Assembly (NCBI GenBank): GCA_965546615.1
Contig: CBEUVQ010000029.1
Location: 1-31,648, forward strand
Direction of reading: 5' to 3'
Length of the DNA: 31,648 nucleotides
From: CBEUVQ01 sp965546615
Lineage (GTDB): Bacteria; Bacillota; Desulfotomaculia; Desulfotomaculales; Desulfohalotomaculaceae
Positions 8,257-15,786 of the stretch are shown piece by piece; position 1 is the stretch's first letter, and each line of letters starts with the position of its first letter. The position numbers and the translations under genes were made by a program. The notes beneath the pieces were generated by a model. That model saw nothing but the letters and a program-made list of their open reading frames with translations. It was not told where the DNA came from and ran no database searches.

Positions 8257-8285
8257 ATTATATCACAGTAAAAATATAAAAGCAA
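8257..8285 (-). promoter_or_regulatory. rpsF operon promoter (sigma-A type)
   Basis: On the minus strand TTGCTT (8280-8285) and a perfect TATAAT (8257-8262) are separated by 17 bases. Transcription would start near 8250, giving a leader of about 70 bases before the rpsF TTG. Confidence 0.7.
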
Positions 8286-8388
8286 GAAGAGAGGCTGCAG
8301 CAGCGCGCCAACTTTTTACAATCACTCTTCTCGCTTGCATTTAATATACAAATCCAAAACCACTCTGCACACAATCCACTATTTAAAA

Positions 8389-8583
8389 TCAGTCACTGTT
8401 TTTTTGGGAAATGATACTCTTAACACTTTTTTCAAATTTAGGACGCGGCAGCATCAGCACTCTTCCGCAGGTTGTACATTTAATGCGAAAGTCAATGCCG
8501 GTGCGCAGTACTTCCCAGCAGTCTCCACCACATGGGTGTTTTTTTCGCATTTTTACTATATCTCCTACTTGGTAATTAACCAT
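8389..8583 (-). CDS. yyzM: DUF951 protein (YyzM-like)
   Basis: This small basic protein of 64 residues has a beta-rich core: YQVGDIVKMRKKHPCGGDCWEV, split here as YQVGDIVKMRKK and HPCGGDCWEV, then DFRIKCTTCGRVLMLPR. HPCGG plus CTTCG gives four cysteines that could bind zinc (inference). The DUF951 family is widespread in Firmicutes near rpsF and of unknown function; its compact, positively charged fold would suit nucleic-acid binding, which is unproven. The ATG has GGGAGAGGAAG directly upstream. Confidence 0.88.
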   Translation of the reverse strand: MVNYQVGDIVKMRKKHPCGGDCWEVLRTGIDFRIKCTTCGRVLMLPRPKFEKSVKSIISQKNSD

Positions 8584-8686
8584 CTTCCTCTCCCGTTTCT
8601 CAATTAGTTTTTCTTTTAGTATTATTCTTCTTTTAAGTTAAACCGCTTAACTCCCCGGATTTATAATGCCGTACTGGCTGTACATG

Positions 8687-10087
8687 CTAAGAGTTTAAAA
8701 AAGCTCGGTAAGCCTGATAAGCGGCGTAAACATCAATTTTACTTGCCACTTCAAAAGGAGAATGCATGCCTAAAAGGGCAACACCGCAGTCCAGCACGTC
8801 CATGCCGTAAGCTGCCATCAAATAAGCAATTGTTCCGCCGCCACCCTGGTCAACTTTACCTAATTCGCCGGTCTGCCAGGGTATATTGTTTGTGTTTAAC
8901 AGATTGCGAACATATCCCATAAATTCTGCATGAGCGTCATTAGCCTGCGATTTTCCGCGTGAGCCGGTATATTTAGTTAAAACTATACCGTGACCAAGCA
9001 GTGCTGCATTATTTTTTTCCATCACATCATCATAGTTTGGATCAACCGCAGCATTTACATCAGCGGATAACGCCTTGGAATTTGCCAAGCAGCGGCGCAG
9101 CGACAGCTCACTGTACTGCGGCAGCAGTTTAGCCGTTAATTCGGCCATAAAATTTTCAAAAACACAACCGGCCATACCGGTATTGCCGCTGGAACCAATC
9201 TCTTCTTTATCCATAAACATTGTCACCGCTGTTCTTTTGGGCATGCCGATATTCATTATTGCCTGCATTGAAGTATAAACACAAACCCGGTCATCTTGGC
9301 CGTAAGCACCGACCATGCTGCGATCAATGCCGATATCTTTTGCCGACCAAGCCGGCACTACTTCAAACTCGGCACTGACAAAATCTTCTTCTATCATACC
9401 GAATTTTTCATGCAGCATCTCTAAAACTGCTAATTTTACCGGGTTTTTTATATCGCCATTTAACGGAATACCGCCAACAATGACGTTCAACCCTTCGCCG
9501 CTGACTCCTTCAGTCATTTTTTTATTCATTTGATCTTTAGCAAGGTGGGGTAAAAGATCAGTAATAGTAAACACCGGATCATCATTTTGTTCTCCAATGA
9601 CGATTGATACCTGCACACCGTCTCTTCTAACAACAACTCCGTGCAGCGCCAACGGAATTCCCAACCACTGATATTTTTTAATTCCGCCATAATAGTGCGT
9701 TTTCAGCAGCGCTAATTCATTTTTTTCATACAGCGGGTGCGGCTTTAAATCCAAACGGGGGGCATCGCTGTGCGAACCGATAATATTTACCCCTTGTTCC
9801 GGCGGTTCTGTACCGATTACCGCCATAATCACCGCTTTATCACGATAGTTCAGAAATACTCTGCTGCCAGGCTGCAGTTTGGCGGCGTGATTTAACGATA
9901 TAAAACCTTTATTTTGGGCTTCTGCCGATATTTGCAGTGCTGTTTCTCTTTCGGTTTTCGCTAAATTAAGGAAGTTCTTGTAATTTTCATTAAATGAAAA
10001 AATGTCTGCTCTTAAATCTGTATTGATTTCCCGCCAGGCATTAACCCGACGATATAAAAGCTGTTCAGCCGGATGTTTTGTCTGCAT
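8687..10087 (-). CDS. apeA: M18-family aminopeptidase (aspartyl aminopeptidase type)
   Basis: This cytoplasmic zinc metallopeptidase of 466 residues removes N-terminal amino acids, with family preference for acidic or neutral residues. Metal-binding and catalytic segments are visible: IGSHSDAPRLDLKP (first His and Asp), FMDKEEIGSSGNTG (catalytic and metal Glu pair), DVNAAVDPNYDD, and the C-terminal GMHSPFEVASK carrying the last His. DQGGGGTIA is also typical. The start is the ATG at 10085-10087 with GGAGGGAG. A longer ORF begins at a TTG inside this ribosome binding site region and is not preferred. There is no signal peptide. It sits between cvpA and DUF951 with modest gaps. Confidence 0.93.
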   Translation of the reverse strand: MQTKHPAEQLLYRRVNAWREINTDLRADIFSFNENYKNFLNLAKTERETALQISAEAQNKGFISLNHAAKLQPGSRVFLNYRDKAVIMAVIGTEPPEQGVNIIGSHSDAPRLDLKPHPLYEKNELALLKTHYYGGIKKYQWLGIPLALHGVVVRRDGVQVSIVIGEQNDDPVFTITDLLPHLAKDQMNKKMTEGVSGEGLNVIVGGIPLNGDIKNPVKLAVLEMLHEKFGMIEEDFVSAEFEVVPAWSAKDIGIDRSMVGAYGQDDRVCVYTSMQAIMNIGMPKRTAVTMFMDKEEIGSSGNTGMAGCVFENFMAELTAKLLPQYSELSLRRCLANSKALSADVNAAVDPNYDDVMEKNNAALLGHGIVLTKYTGSRGKSQANDAHAEFMGYVRNLLNTNNIPWQTGELGKVDQGGGGTIAYLMAAYGMDVLDCGVALLGMHSPFEVASKIDVYAAYQAYRAFLNS

Positions 10088-10157
10088 TTTCTCCCTCCGT
10101 AACAAAAAATTTATTAGGTATTATCACCACAAGTTTAATTTTTATTGAAAAACTAAG

Positions 10158-10748
10158 TTATATCAGTTTTAAATCTGCTTGATTTATAATTTGCCAAAAA
10201 AAACTTCCTAAAAATGAATCATTAATAGCTTTGGTTAAAGCCATTTCCCCTCCAAAAACAGATGTAGATACCTGCAGCGGCAGCAGCACGGCAAATAAAA
10301 TTAAAACCAGTAAAGCACCGCGCAGCGTTCCAAATATCAATCCTCCCAACCGGTTAACGGGAGCAAATATTCCCCAGTCAAATAAACTGTTTAATATTTT
10401 ACCAAAAATTTTTATTGATATATCAACAACAATCAGCAGCAGTACAAAAGCAATTATGCCGATTAACCCGTGAACAATATTAAGCCCTAATGCGGAATCA
10501 CCGGTAAAATAGAGGGTGCTGCTTGTTTTTAACGGCAGCCAAATATTCAATACCGGTTTAAACAGCAGCAGCAGTTTTTGATCTAAATTCCAAACTACTA
10601 TGAGATAATCCGCAAATGCGCGGTAAAATTTAAAAGCCACCAGCAGCCCAACGATAAAGCCCAGCAGCTTTGTGACCGATAAAATCAAGCCGCTGCAGAA
10701 ACCTCTAAGTGCAGAAAAAGCAATAATTACTATAATTATTACATCCAA
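10158..10748 (-). CDS. cvpA: CvpA family membrane protein; start uncertain
   Basis: This CvpA/colicin V production family protein has about 196 residues and four membrane segments (about 1-25, 27-48, 75-110 and 125-160). The N-terminal LRGFCSGLI turn after the first helix is the family hallmark. The exact biochemical role of CvpA in Firmicutes is not settled. The TTG used here has no nearby ribosome binding site: AAAGGAG is 20 bases upstream. Three codons further upstream in frame lies ATA-AAT-TGG, which would give the CvpA-like N-terminus (M)NWLD from an ATA start at 10755-10757, 11 bases from AAAGGAG. That same site is ideally spaced for a 19-codon out-of-frame ORF. Confidence 0.82.
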   Translation of the reverse strand: MDVIIIVIIAFSALRGFCSGLILSVTKLLGFIVGLLVAFKFYRAFADYLIVVWNLDQKLLLLFKPVLNIWLPLKTSSTLYFTGDSALGLNIVHGLIGIIAFVLLLIVVDISIKIFGKILNSLFDWGIFAPVNRLGGLIFGTLRGALLVLILFAVLLPLQVSTSVFGGEMALTKAINDSFLGSFFWQIINQADLKLI

Positions 10749-10764
10749 CCAATTTATAAATCAT
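10705..10764 (-). other. Possible 19-codon upstream ORF overlapping cvpA start
   Basis: An ATG at 10762-10764, four bases after AAAGGAG, opens a frame (MIYKLVGCNNYSNYCFFCT) that stops after 19 codons inside cvpA in another frame. It may be a leader peptide, the trace of a start-codon mutation, or chance. The AAAGGAG is within the perfect palindrome TCCTTTAAAGGA (10770-10781). Confidence 0.25.
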
Positions 10765-10841
10765 CCAACTCCTTTAAAGGATTTTACTTTTCTTATAAAT
10801 TTACGCCTGCCATTTGTAAAATCCTGCATAAACCGGTGTTA

Positions 10842-11894
10842 TTAAATTATTTTCCTTATTTTAATAATCGGTCCCATCAATAGGGCAGCTATAAGAACTA
10901 ATCCCAAACAGCCAAAGACAGGATAAAGTTTTTGCACCAGAGGTACAAATCCAATGTTAGCCAGCGGTAAAACAGCTATACAAATACCTGTGCCGGATAT
11001 TTTATACAATTTACCTCCTGCCGGTGCAATTCGGCTGGCAAAACCGTGGGCATCCGCAATTGCTGTTGTTAATATTGCCACCCAAATTAATACAGCAAAA
11101 AACGTCTTAAAAATCGGCGCAGCTGAAGTTGCAAGATACAACATCGGCACTGGATAATGAGCTATTTCCGGATAAAAAGATAAACCGGCCGCTGTAACGA
11201 GAAGCGTTGCCAAGCCTAATACCATACCGCCGCACAAACCGGCTGAAATTCCGATTTTGCGGCTGACTATTCTGCCGGTGGTAGATAAAGCGGCTAACGG
11301 TACCACCATGTTGTAAGAGACATAAAGAATACTCGCCCAAAACCAATTTACTCCGTCCAGAGATTTATCAGCAGGTATTATTGATGCTGATGCTGCATTT
11401 CCTTTTATTAGTACAACCACCGCAATTGTGCAGACAACCAGTAATTTTAACGGCACCAGAAATAAATTTACCGAAAGAACCCGGTTTACACCACCCCATA
11501 TCACGATAATTGTTAATACCAAACCTACTGCAACTCCAATATTTTTGGGAATTCCTAAATATTGATTGAGCACCGCTCCACTGCCGGCCAGCATTACCCC
11601 CAATCCACCAACCAACATTAAAAGGCTGATGTAATCAAAAACACCTGATGCCCGCCCCATAATAAACGGCAGCACGTGCCGATAATTGGCGGCATGCAAT
11701 TTAGTAGACAAATACATAATTACCATTCCGAAATAGGCAAAAAAAACGGTTGCTACCGCTGCTCCCAGCATTCCATATTTTCCGTATTGTATAAAAAACT
11801 GCAGTATTTCCTGACCTGATGCAAAGCCCGCACCGATTACCGTACCGATATATAGAGTAAAAACTTTTAAAAACGCACTCAGATTATCTTTCAA
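10842..11894 (-). CDS. YkvI-like membrane protein, APC-superfamily transporter fold
   Basis: This 350-residue polytopic membrane protein has about ten hydrophobic segments. The first carries the family signature GTVIGAGFASGQEILQFF (about residues 17-34), whose unwound glycine-rich helix resembles transporters of the amino acid-polyamine-organocation superfamily. It matches the YkvI/COG3949 group of uncharacterised inner-membrane proteins. The substrate is unknown and I do not assign one. The start is a TTG at 11892-11894 with GGGGGTG at 5-base spacing. It lies back-to-back with yyaC, with 142 bases between the divergent starts. Confidence 0.82.
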   Translation of the reverse strand: MKDNLSAFLKVFTLYIGTVIGAGFASGQEILQFFIQYGKYGMLGAAVATVFFAYFGMVIMYLSTKLHAANYRHVLPFIMGRASGVFDYISLLMLVGGLGVMLAGSGAVLNQYLGIPKNIGVAVGLVLTIIVIWGGVNRVLSVNLFLVPLKLLVVCTIAVVVLIKGNAASASIIPADKSLDGVNWFWASILYVSYNMVVPLAALSTTGRIVSRKIGISAGLCGGMVLGLATLLVTAAGLSFYPEIAHYPVPMLYLATSAAPIFKTFFAVLIWVAILTTAIADAHGFASRIAPAGGKLYKISGTGICIAVLPLANIGFVPLVQKLYPVFGCLGLVLIAALLMGPIIKIRKII

Positions 11895-12036
11895 CCTTTC
11901 ACCCCCGTTACGTCTATATAAGAATACCTATGCGCCTATTTTTTTGTTCTGACTAAAAATATGTTTATAAACAGGAATATTTCATCCCGTTACCGGACAT
12001 AGATATAATAGTTGATAATTTTAGGGGGAGAAGGTT

Positions 12037-12642
12037 ATGTCTATCGTCAATCAGTTAGAGGAAAATATTGAAATTCCAAAATCCAGAATCTTTCATCAAG
12101 ATCCTCATGCGTTAGAAAGATTTAGCTGGGATTTAACATATAGATTATTAAAATTGGGATACGATTATCAAAAGCCATTGATTGTGGTATGTATCGGCAC
12201 TGATCGGTCAACAGGAGATTGTTTAGGACCGTTAATCGGCAGTAAGTTAAGTGAAATTGAACAAGATTTTTATCACGTTTACGGCACATTGGACGACCCG
12301 GTGCACGGCACTAATTTAGAAGAAAAATTAAAAGAAATAAATTCTTTATATAAAGATCCTTTAATTATTGCTGTCGATGCATGTTTAGGACAGCTTGAAA
12401 ATGTTGGGTTTATTAATATTGCCAATGGTCCCATTAAACCGGGATCGGGAGTCCAAAAAAGCTTACCCGCTTTCGGTGATATTCACATCACCGGCATTGT
12501 AAATGTAGGTGGTTTTATGGAATATTTAGTGCTGCAAAATACCCGATTAAACCTGGTAATGAAATTGGCAGATACAATTAAAGACGGCTTGTTGGCAACA
12601 ATAACCGAATTTAAACAAACTAAAGCTCAGGGGTTAATTTAA
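12037..12642 (+). CDS. yyaC: Sporulation protein YyaC (DUF1256), GPR-like putative peptidase
   Basis: This 201-residue protein of the YyaC family is present in endospore formers near parAB. The fold resembles the germination protease GPR and hydrogenase-maturation proteases. Visible conserved blocks are GTDRSTGDCLGPLIG (about 55-69), DPVHGTNL, and DACLG (about 112-116). GDIHITGIVNVGGFMEY is also conserved. Aspartates in the first and third blocks are candidate active-site residues (inference). The ATG has AGGGGGAGAAGG upstream. It is the only gene left of the origin on the plus strand. A candidate -10 TATAAT (12004-12009) lacks a clear sigma-A -35; ATATT (11977-11981) and CATA (11998-12001) could instead be a sporulation sigma promoter. 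Confidence 0.93.
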   Translation: MSIVNQLEENIEIPKSRIFHQDPHALERFSWDLTYRLLKLGYDYQKPLIVVCIGTDRSTGDCLGPLIGSKLSEIEQDFYHVYGTLDDPVHGTNLEEKLKEINSLYKDPLIIAVDACLGQLENVGFINIANGPIKPGSGVQKSLPAFGDIHITGIVNVGGFMEYLVLQNTRLNLVMKLADTIKDGLLATITEFKQTKAQGLI

Positions 12643-12659
12643 CATAATCCCTGAGCTTT
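12622..12659. terminator. Bidirectional terminator between yyaC and DUF4446
   Basis: A perfect 11-bp stem AAAGCTCAGGG (12622-12632) / CCCTGAGCTTT (12649-12659) spans the end of yyaC. It lies just beyond the stop of the convergent DUF4446 gene. T-rich tails are modest on both sides (minus strand TTTAGTTTGTTT), consistent with shared use. Confidence 0.75.
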
Positions 12660-12664
12660 AAAAA

Positions 12665-13162
12665 TCAAAGCATATTCCTCTTTTTAAAATTTTCAATCGC
12701 TGCCTGTTCTTCCGGTGTCAAATACTGTTCAGACGCACCGTTATTAATTGCTTTTGCATACAGCCGGGAATCATCCCGACTGTAAATACCGGTCAGCACC
12801 AAACCATTAACTTCATTATCCAACAGCGCTGCCGAAAAACTCAAATTACTGCCGATATTGTCAAAAGCATTAAAACGTATCATTTCCGGTGTTTTTATAC
12901 ATTTTTCCAACTGCTTTTGGGTTTCAATTTGATCTTTTTTTATCAGATCGAGATTTTTATTATTTTCTGCAACTGATTCTGTCAGCTGGATAATAAGTTC
13001 TTCAAGATTCTTTTTATCTACACCGCGTGTTATTCTTTTATAGTTATTATTTAATCTATTAAATTTTGACCACAGAATTAACTGCGTAATAATACTGACC
13101 GTTAACAGTCCACCGAAAGTAAGTATTATAATATTGGCATACTGGTCTAACTGCTGTAACAT
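12665..13162 (-). CDS. DUF4446 family protein, membrane-anchored
   Basis: This 165-residue protein has one N-terminal membrane helix (about residues 9-32, IIILTFGGLLTVSIITQLIL). A predicted coiled coil (about 40-90) and a small C-terminal domain containing IRFNAFDNIGSNLSFSAALL follow. That domain motif, ending in YSRDDSRLYAKAI, is the hallmark of DUF4446, often encoded next to parB in Clostridia. Function is unknown; the location suggests a link to the chromosome-segregation neighbourhood but does not prove it. The ATG follows AGGAGG. Confidence 0.88.
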   Translation of the reverse strand: MLQQLDQYANIIILTFGGLLTVSIITQLILWSKFNRLNNNYKRITRGVDKKNLEELIIQLTESVAENNKNLDLIKKDQIETQKQLEKCIKTPEMIRFNAFDNIGSNLSFSAALLDNEVNGLVLTGIYSRDDSRLYAKAINNGASEQYLTPEEQAAIENFKKRNML

Positions 13163-13189
13163 AATAAAATTCCTCCTGTTAAATAAAAC

Positions 13190-13897
13190 TTACATCAAAT
13201 AATTAGATTTAATCCAGACAAAAAGAACCGCAAAAACAATTGCCGGCAGCATATTACCAACTTTGATTTTTTTCAATCCTAAAATATTCATTCCTATTCC
13301 GACAATCAATAAGCCACCGACGGCGTTCATCTCAATAATCATTACTTCCGATAAAAATGTCTTTAAGAATTCCGCAAAAAGTGTGATCGACCCTTGATAT
13401 ATAACCACCGGAATAACAGAAAACAACACACCGATACCTAATGTTGAAGTAAAAATTATTGCTGTTATTCCGTCTAGTGCAGATTTTGCATACAAAGTTT
13501 TGGGGTTTCCGGTTAAGCCGTCTTCTATAGCTCCCATAATCGCCATCGCCCCAATACAATAAATTAAACTGGCCGTTACAAACGCTTTGGCAATACTGCC
13601 GTTGCTGCCGCCTACTTTTGATTCCAGCCAGACACCCAATTTTTCCAGTTTTTCTTCAATACCGATAAACTCACCGGTCAATGCACCAACTGCAATGCTA
13701 AGAATTAGTATTATTTCATTTTGAGTTTGCCATGCAATTTTTAACCCTATCAGCATAACAGCTAAGCCGAGACCCTGCATAATAGTGTGCTGTATTTTAT
13801 CAGATATTCCTCTTTTAAAAACCAGTCCGACAGCAACACCGGCAGTAATTGCTGCGGCGTTTACTATAGTTCCTACCACTTCAACCACTCCAGTCAT
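13190..13897 (-). CDS. DUF554 family membrane protein (YdfK/YqgA-like)
   Basis: This 235-residue protein has about six or seven membrane segments. It starts GTIVNAAAITAGVAVGLVFKRG, shown here as GTIVNAAAITAG then VAVGLVFKRG, and contains the family signature GALTGEFIGIEEKLEKLG and GAMAIMGAIEDGL. The C-terminal segment has AVGGLLIVGIGMNILGLKKIKVGNML (AVGGLLIVGIG, NILGLKKIKVGNMLPA), also typical of DUF554. The family is a putative transporter or channel of unknown substrate. It is upstream of DUF4446 with a 27-base gap, so they probably share a transcript; the two parS sites lie immediately upstream. Confidence 0.9.
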   Translation of the reverse strand: MTGVVEVVGTIVNAAAITAGVAVGLVFKRGISDKIQHTIMQGLGLAVMLIGLKIAWQTQNEIILILSIAVGALTGEFIGIEEKLEKLGVWLESKVGGSNGSIAKAFVTASLIYCIGAMAIMGAIEDGLTGNPKTLYAKSALDGITAIIFTSTLGIGVLFSVIPVVIYQGSITLFAEFLKTFLSEVMIIEMNAVGGLLIVGIGMNILGLKKIKVGNMLPAIVFAVLFVWIKSNYLM

Positions 13898-13918
13898 TAA
13901 TTAAATTGTCAATAAAAA

Positions 13919-13934
13919 TGTTTCACGTGAAACA
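13919..13934. other. parS centromere site 1
   Basis: TGTTTCACGTGAAACA is a perfect 16-bp palindrome identical to the ParB/Spo0J parS consensus (TGTTNCACGTGAAACA). It lies 38 bases downstream of the parB stop, between parB and DUF554, and is the loading site for ParB clamps. Confidence 0.97.
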
Positions 13935-13945
13935 CTTTTTAAAAA

Positions 13946-13961
13946 TGTTTCACGTGAAACA
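13946..13961. other. parS centromere site 2
   Basis: This is a second, identical TGTTTCACGTGAAACA palindrome, 27 bp from site 1 measured start to start. Both are flanked by similar AAAAA/TTTTT tracts, suggesting local duplication. Confidence 0.97.
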
Positions 13962-13972
13962 TTTTACATCTG

Positions 13973-14827
13973 TCAATCTTTAAGTACAATATCCATTATC
14001 CGGTTAAGATCATCTTCATTATAAAATTCGATTTCTAATTTGCCCCTACCTTTTTTGGTGCTTTTAATCTGTACTTTTGTGCTGAAAACATTCTGCAGTT
14101 TATCTTCTAAATAAGCAAGCTCGGGATCAGTTTTTTTGTGTTCTTTCTTTTTACTGCTTTCGTTTATAATTAACTTTTTAACTAAACGCTCAGTTTCCCT
14201 TACTGAAAGCTGTTTTTCCACTACTTCTTTTGCAGCAGCGATTTGTTTTTTTGTTTCACTGACTGCCAATAACGCCCGCGCATGTCCGGTGGTTAATTTG
14301 CCCTGGTTTAATAATTTTAAAATTTCTTCCGGAAGAGAAAGCAGCCTGAGTATATTGGCAACTGCCGATCTGCTTTTACCAACTCTTTTTGCTAAATCAT
14401 CCTGCGTAATCGCAAATTCATTAATTAAGCTTTGATAAGCAAGAGCCTCTTCCACCGGGCTTAAATCAACACGCTGTAGATTTTCAATTAAAGCTACTTC
14501 GGTAGATTGTAAATCTGTATATTCCGCCACTACCGCCGGTATCGTTTCCATTCCTAATTTTTTACACGCCCGCCAGCGTCTTTCACCGGCAATAATTTGA
14601 TAATTACCGGGTTCTATTTCTCTTACTACAATTGGTTGAATAACTCCGTGTTCTTTTATTGAATCCGCCAACTCATTTAACTTTTCTAAATCTATCTTTG
14701 TACGCGGCTGGTTGGGATTGGGGTGAACGGTATTAATATTTAGGCTTCTCAATATTTTTTTGTTTCCTTCTTCAATAGAAGGAATTAAAGCTCCCAGGCC
14801 TTTTCCTAAACCCATTTTTTTAGCCAC
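13973..14827 (-). CDS. parB: Chromosome partitioning protein ParB (Spo0J)
   Basis: This 284-residue CTP-dependent DNA clamp loads at parS and spreads to organise the origin region. The N-terminal GLGKGLGALIP motif (about 6-16) is the ParA-stimulating peptide. The ParB/Srx-like domain contains NPNQPRTK and the CTP-binding GERRWRACK (about 80-88). The helix-turn-helix has LAKRVGKSRSAVANILRLLSLP (LAKRVGKSRSAVANILRL, about 141-158) for parS recognition. A C-terminal dimerisation segment follows a lysine-rich linker. The start is a GTG at 14825-14827 overlapping the end of parA by 8 bases, so the pair is translationally coupled. The parS sites are just downstream. Confidence 0.98.
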   Translation of the reverse strand: MAKKMGLGKGLGALIPSIEEGNKKILRSLNINTVHPNPNQPRTKIDLEKLNELADSIKEHGVIQPIVVREIEPGNYQIIAGERRWRACKKLGMETIPAVVAEYTDLQSTEVALIENLQRVDLSPVEEALAYQSLINEFAITQDDLAKRVGKSRSAVANILRLLSLPEEILKLLNQGKLTTGHARALLAVSETKKQIAAAKEVVEKQLSVRETERLVKKLIINESSKKKEHKKTDPELAYLEDKLQNVFSTKVQIKSTKKGRGKLEIEFYNEDDLNRIMDIVLKD

Positions 14828-15581
14828 TTTTCATCACTTCCTTTGCCAAATCCCGATAAACCTCAGCCCCTCTTGATCTCGGTGAATAAATCACTATCGG
14901 CTTGCCATGACTGGGCGCTTCGCTCAACCGAACGTTGCGGGGAATAATTGTTTGATAGACGCTGTCTTTAAAATATTTCTTTACTTCATCTACAACTTGA
15001 ATAGAAAGATTAGTCCGAGCATCAAACATCGTCAGTAAAACCCCTTCTATATATATTTGGGGATTTAAATGTTCCTTAACTAATGAAAAAGTATTCATTA
15101 ATTGTCCTAAACCTTCCAAAGCATAATATTCGCATTGAATGGGAATTAACAGACTGTTTGCCGCAGTCAAAGAATTTATCGTCAATAAGCCTAAAGAAGG
15201 AGGACAATCTATAATTATATAATCATAGATTTCGCTAACCGGCAGCAGTGCCTTTTTTAAAATATGTTCTCTGCTAAGGCGTCCTACCATTTCAATTTCG
15301 GCACCGGCAAGCTGGATTGCAGCCGGTATAACATCCAATCCTTTGATTTCAGTATTTTTTCTTATTTCAAGAATAGGCAGTCCGTCAATAAATACGTTAT
15401 AAATACAGTTGGATAAGTTTTCTTTATCAATTCCCAATCCACTGGTGCTGTTGCCCTGGGGATCGGTATCAACCAGCAGTACTCTTTTGCCGGCAAGCGC
15501 CAAGCAGGCAGCTAAATTTACCGCAGTTGTGGTTTTGCCGACACCGCCTTTTTGATTTGCAACCGCAATTATTTTACTCAA
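14820..15581 (-). CDS. parA: Chromosome partitioning ATPase ParA (Soj)
   Basis: This 253-residue deviant Walker ATPase acts with ParB in origin segregation and, in Bacillus, also modulates DnaA. The deviant Walker A KGGVGKTTT (11-19), Walker A' VDTDPQGNSTSGLG and Walker B YIIIDCPPSLG are present. The signature lysine in KGGVGKT is intact. Length and lack of an N-terminal HTH extension indicate the chromosomal Soj type rather than a plasmid ParA. The start is a TTG at 15579-15581 with AGGTGGTGA upstream. A candidate promoter is about 65-95 bases upstream. Confidence 0.98.
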   Translation of the reverse strand: MSKIIAVANQKGGVGKTTTAVNLAACLALAGKRVLLVDTDPQGNSTSGLGIDKENLSNCIYNVFIDGLPILEIRKNTEIKGLDVIPAAIQLAGAEIEMVGRLSREHILKKALLPVSEIYDYIIIDCPPSLGLLTINSLTAANSLLIPIQCEYYALEGLGQLMNTFSLVKEHLNPQIYIEGVLLTMFDARTNLSIQVVDEVKKYFKDSVYQTIIPRNVRLSEAPSHGKPIVIYSPRSRGAEVYRDLAKEVMKSG

Positions 15582-15647
15582 TTAATCACCACCTAACCTA
15601 AAAGGCTAACCTTTTTAAAAGTATAATGCTATTCAAAATTCCACATA

Positions 15648-15677
15648 ATTATATTTTGTTCCTGCTATTTATTACAA
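15648..15677 (-). promoter_or_regulatory. Candidate parA-parB promoter
   Basis: Minus-strand TTGTAA (15672-15677) and a perfect TATAAT (15648-15653) are 18 bases apart in the 198-base gap between rsmG and parA. A second -10-like TATACT at about 15619-15625 lacks a clear -35. Confidence 0.5.
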
Positions 15678-15760
15678 TTAGTATATAAGTAAAAATACTC
15701 TTAAAACAGCACTTTGTGTAAAAACTGAAAAGCTTACGGCAGAATATTTATTTCTTAAAA

Positions 15761-15786
15761 AAAATAGATGCTTACGCATCTATTTT
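15761..15786 (-). terminator. Terminator of the mnmE-mnmG-rsmG operon
   Basis: A perfect 11-bp stem AAAATAGATGC (15761-15771) / GCATCTATTTT (15776-15786) with a 4-base loop is followed on the minus strand by a run of T residues. The rsmG stop codon lies within the stem. Confidence 0.9.

Noticed and set aside
8281..8336. Long imperfect inverted repeat (AGCAAG-AAGAG with CTCTT-CTTGC) as a terminator of DUF951
   Set aside because: It has a large loop and a four-base bulge and overlaps the rpsF -35 box. The T-rich tail belongs to the promoter spacer, so the evidence is too weak.
10120..10157. Possible terminator between cvpA and the M18 aminopeptidase
   Set aside because: No stable inverted repeat could be found; co-transcription is as likely.
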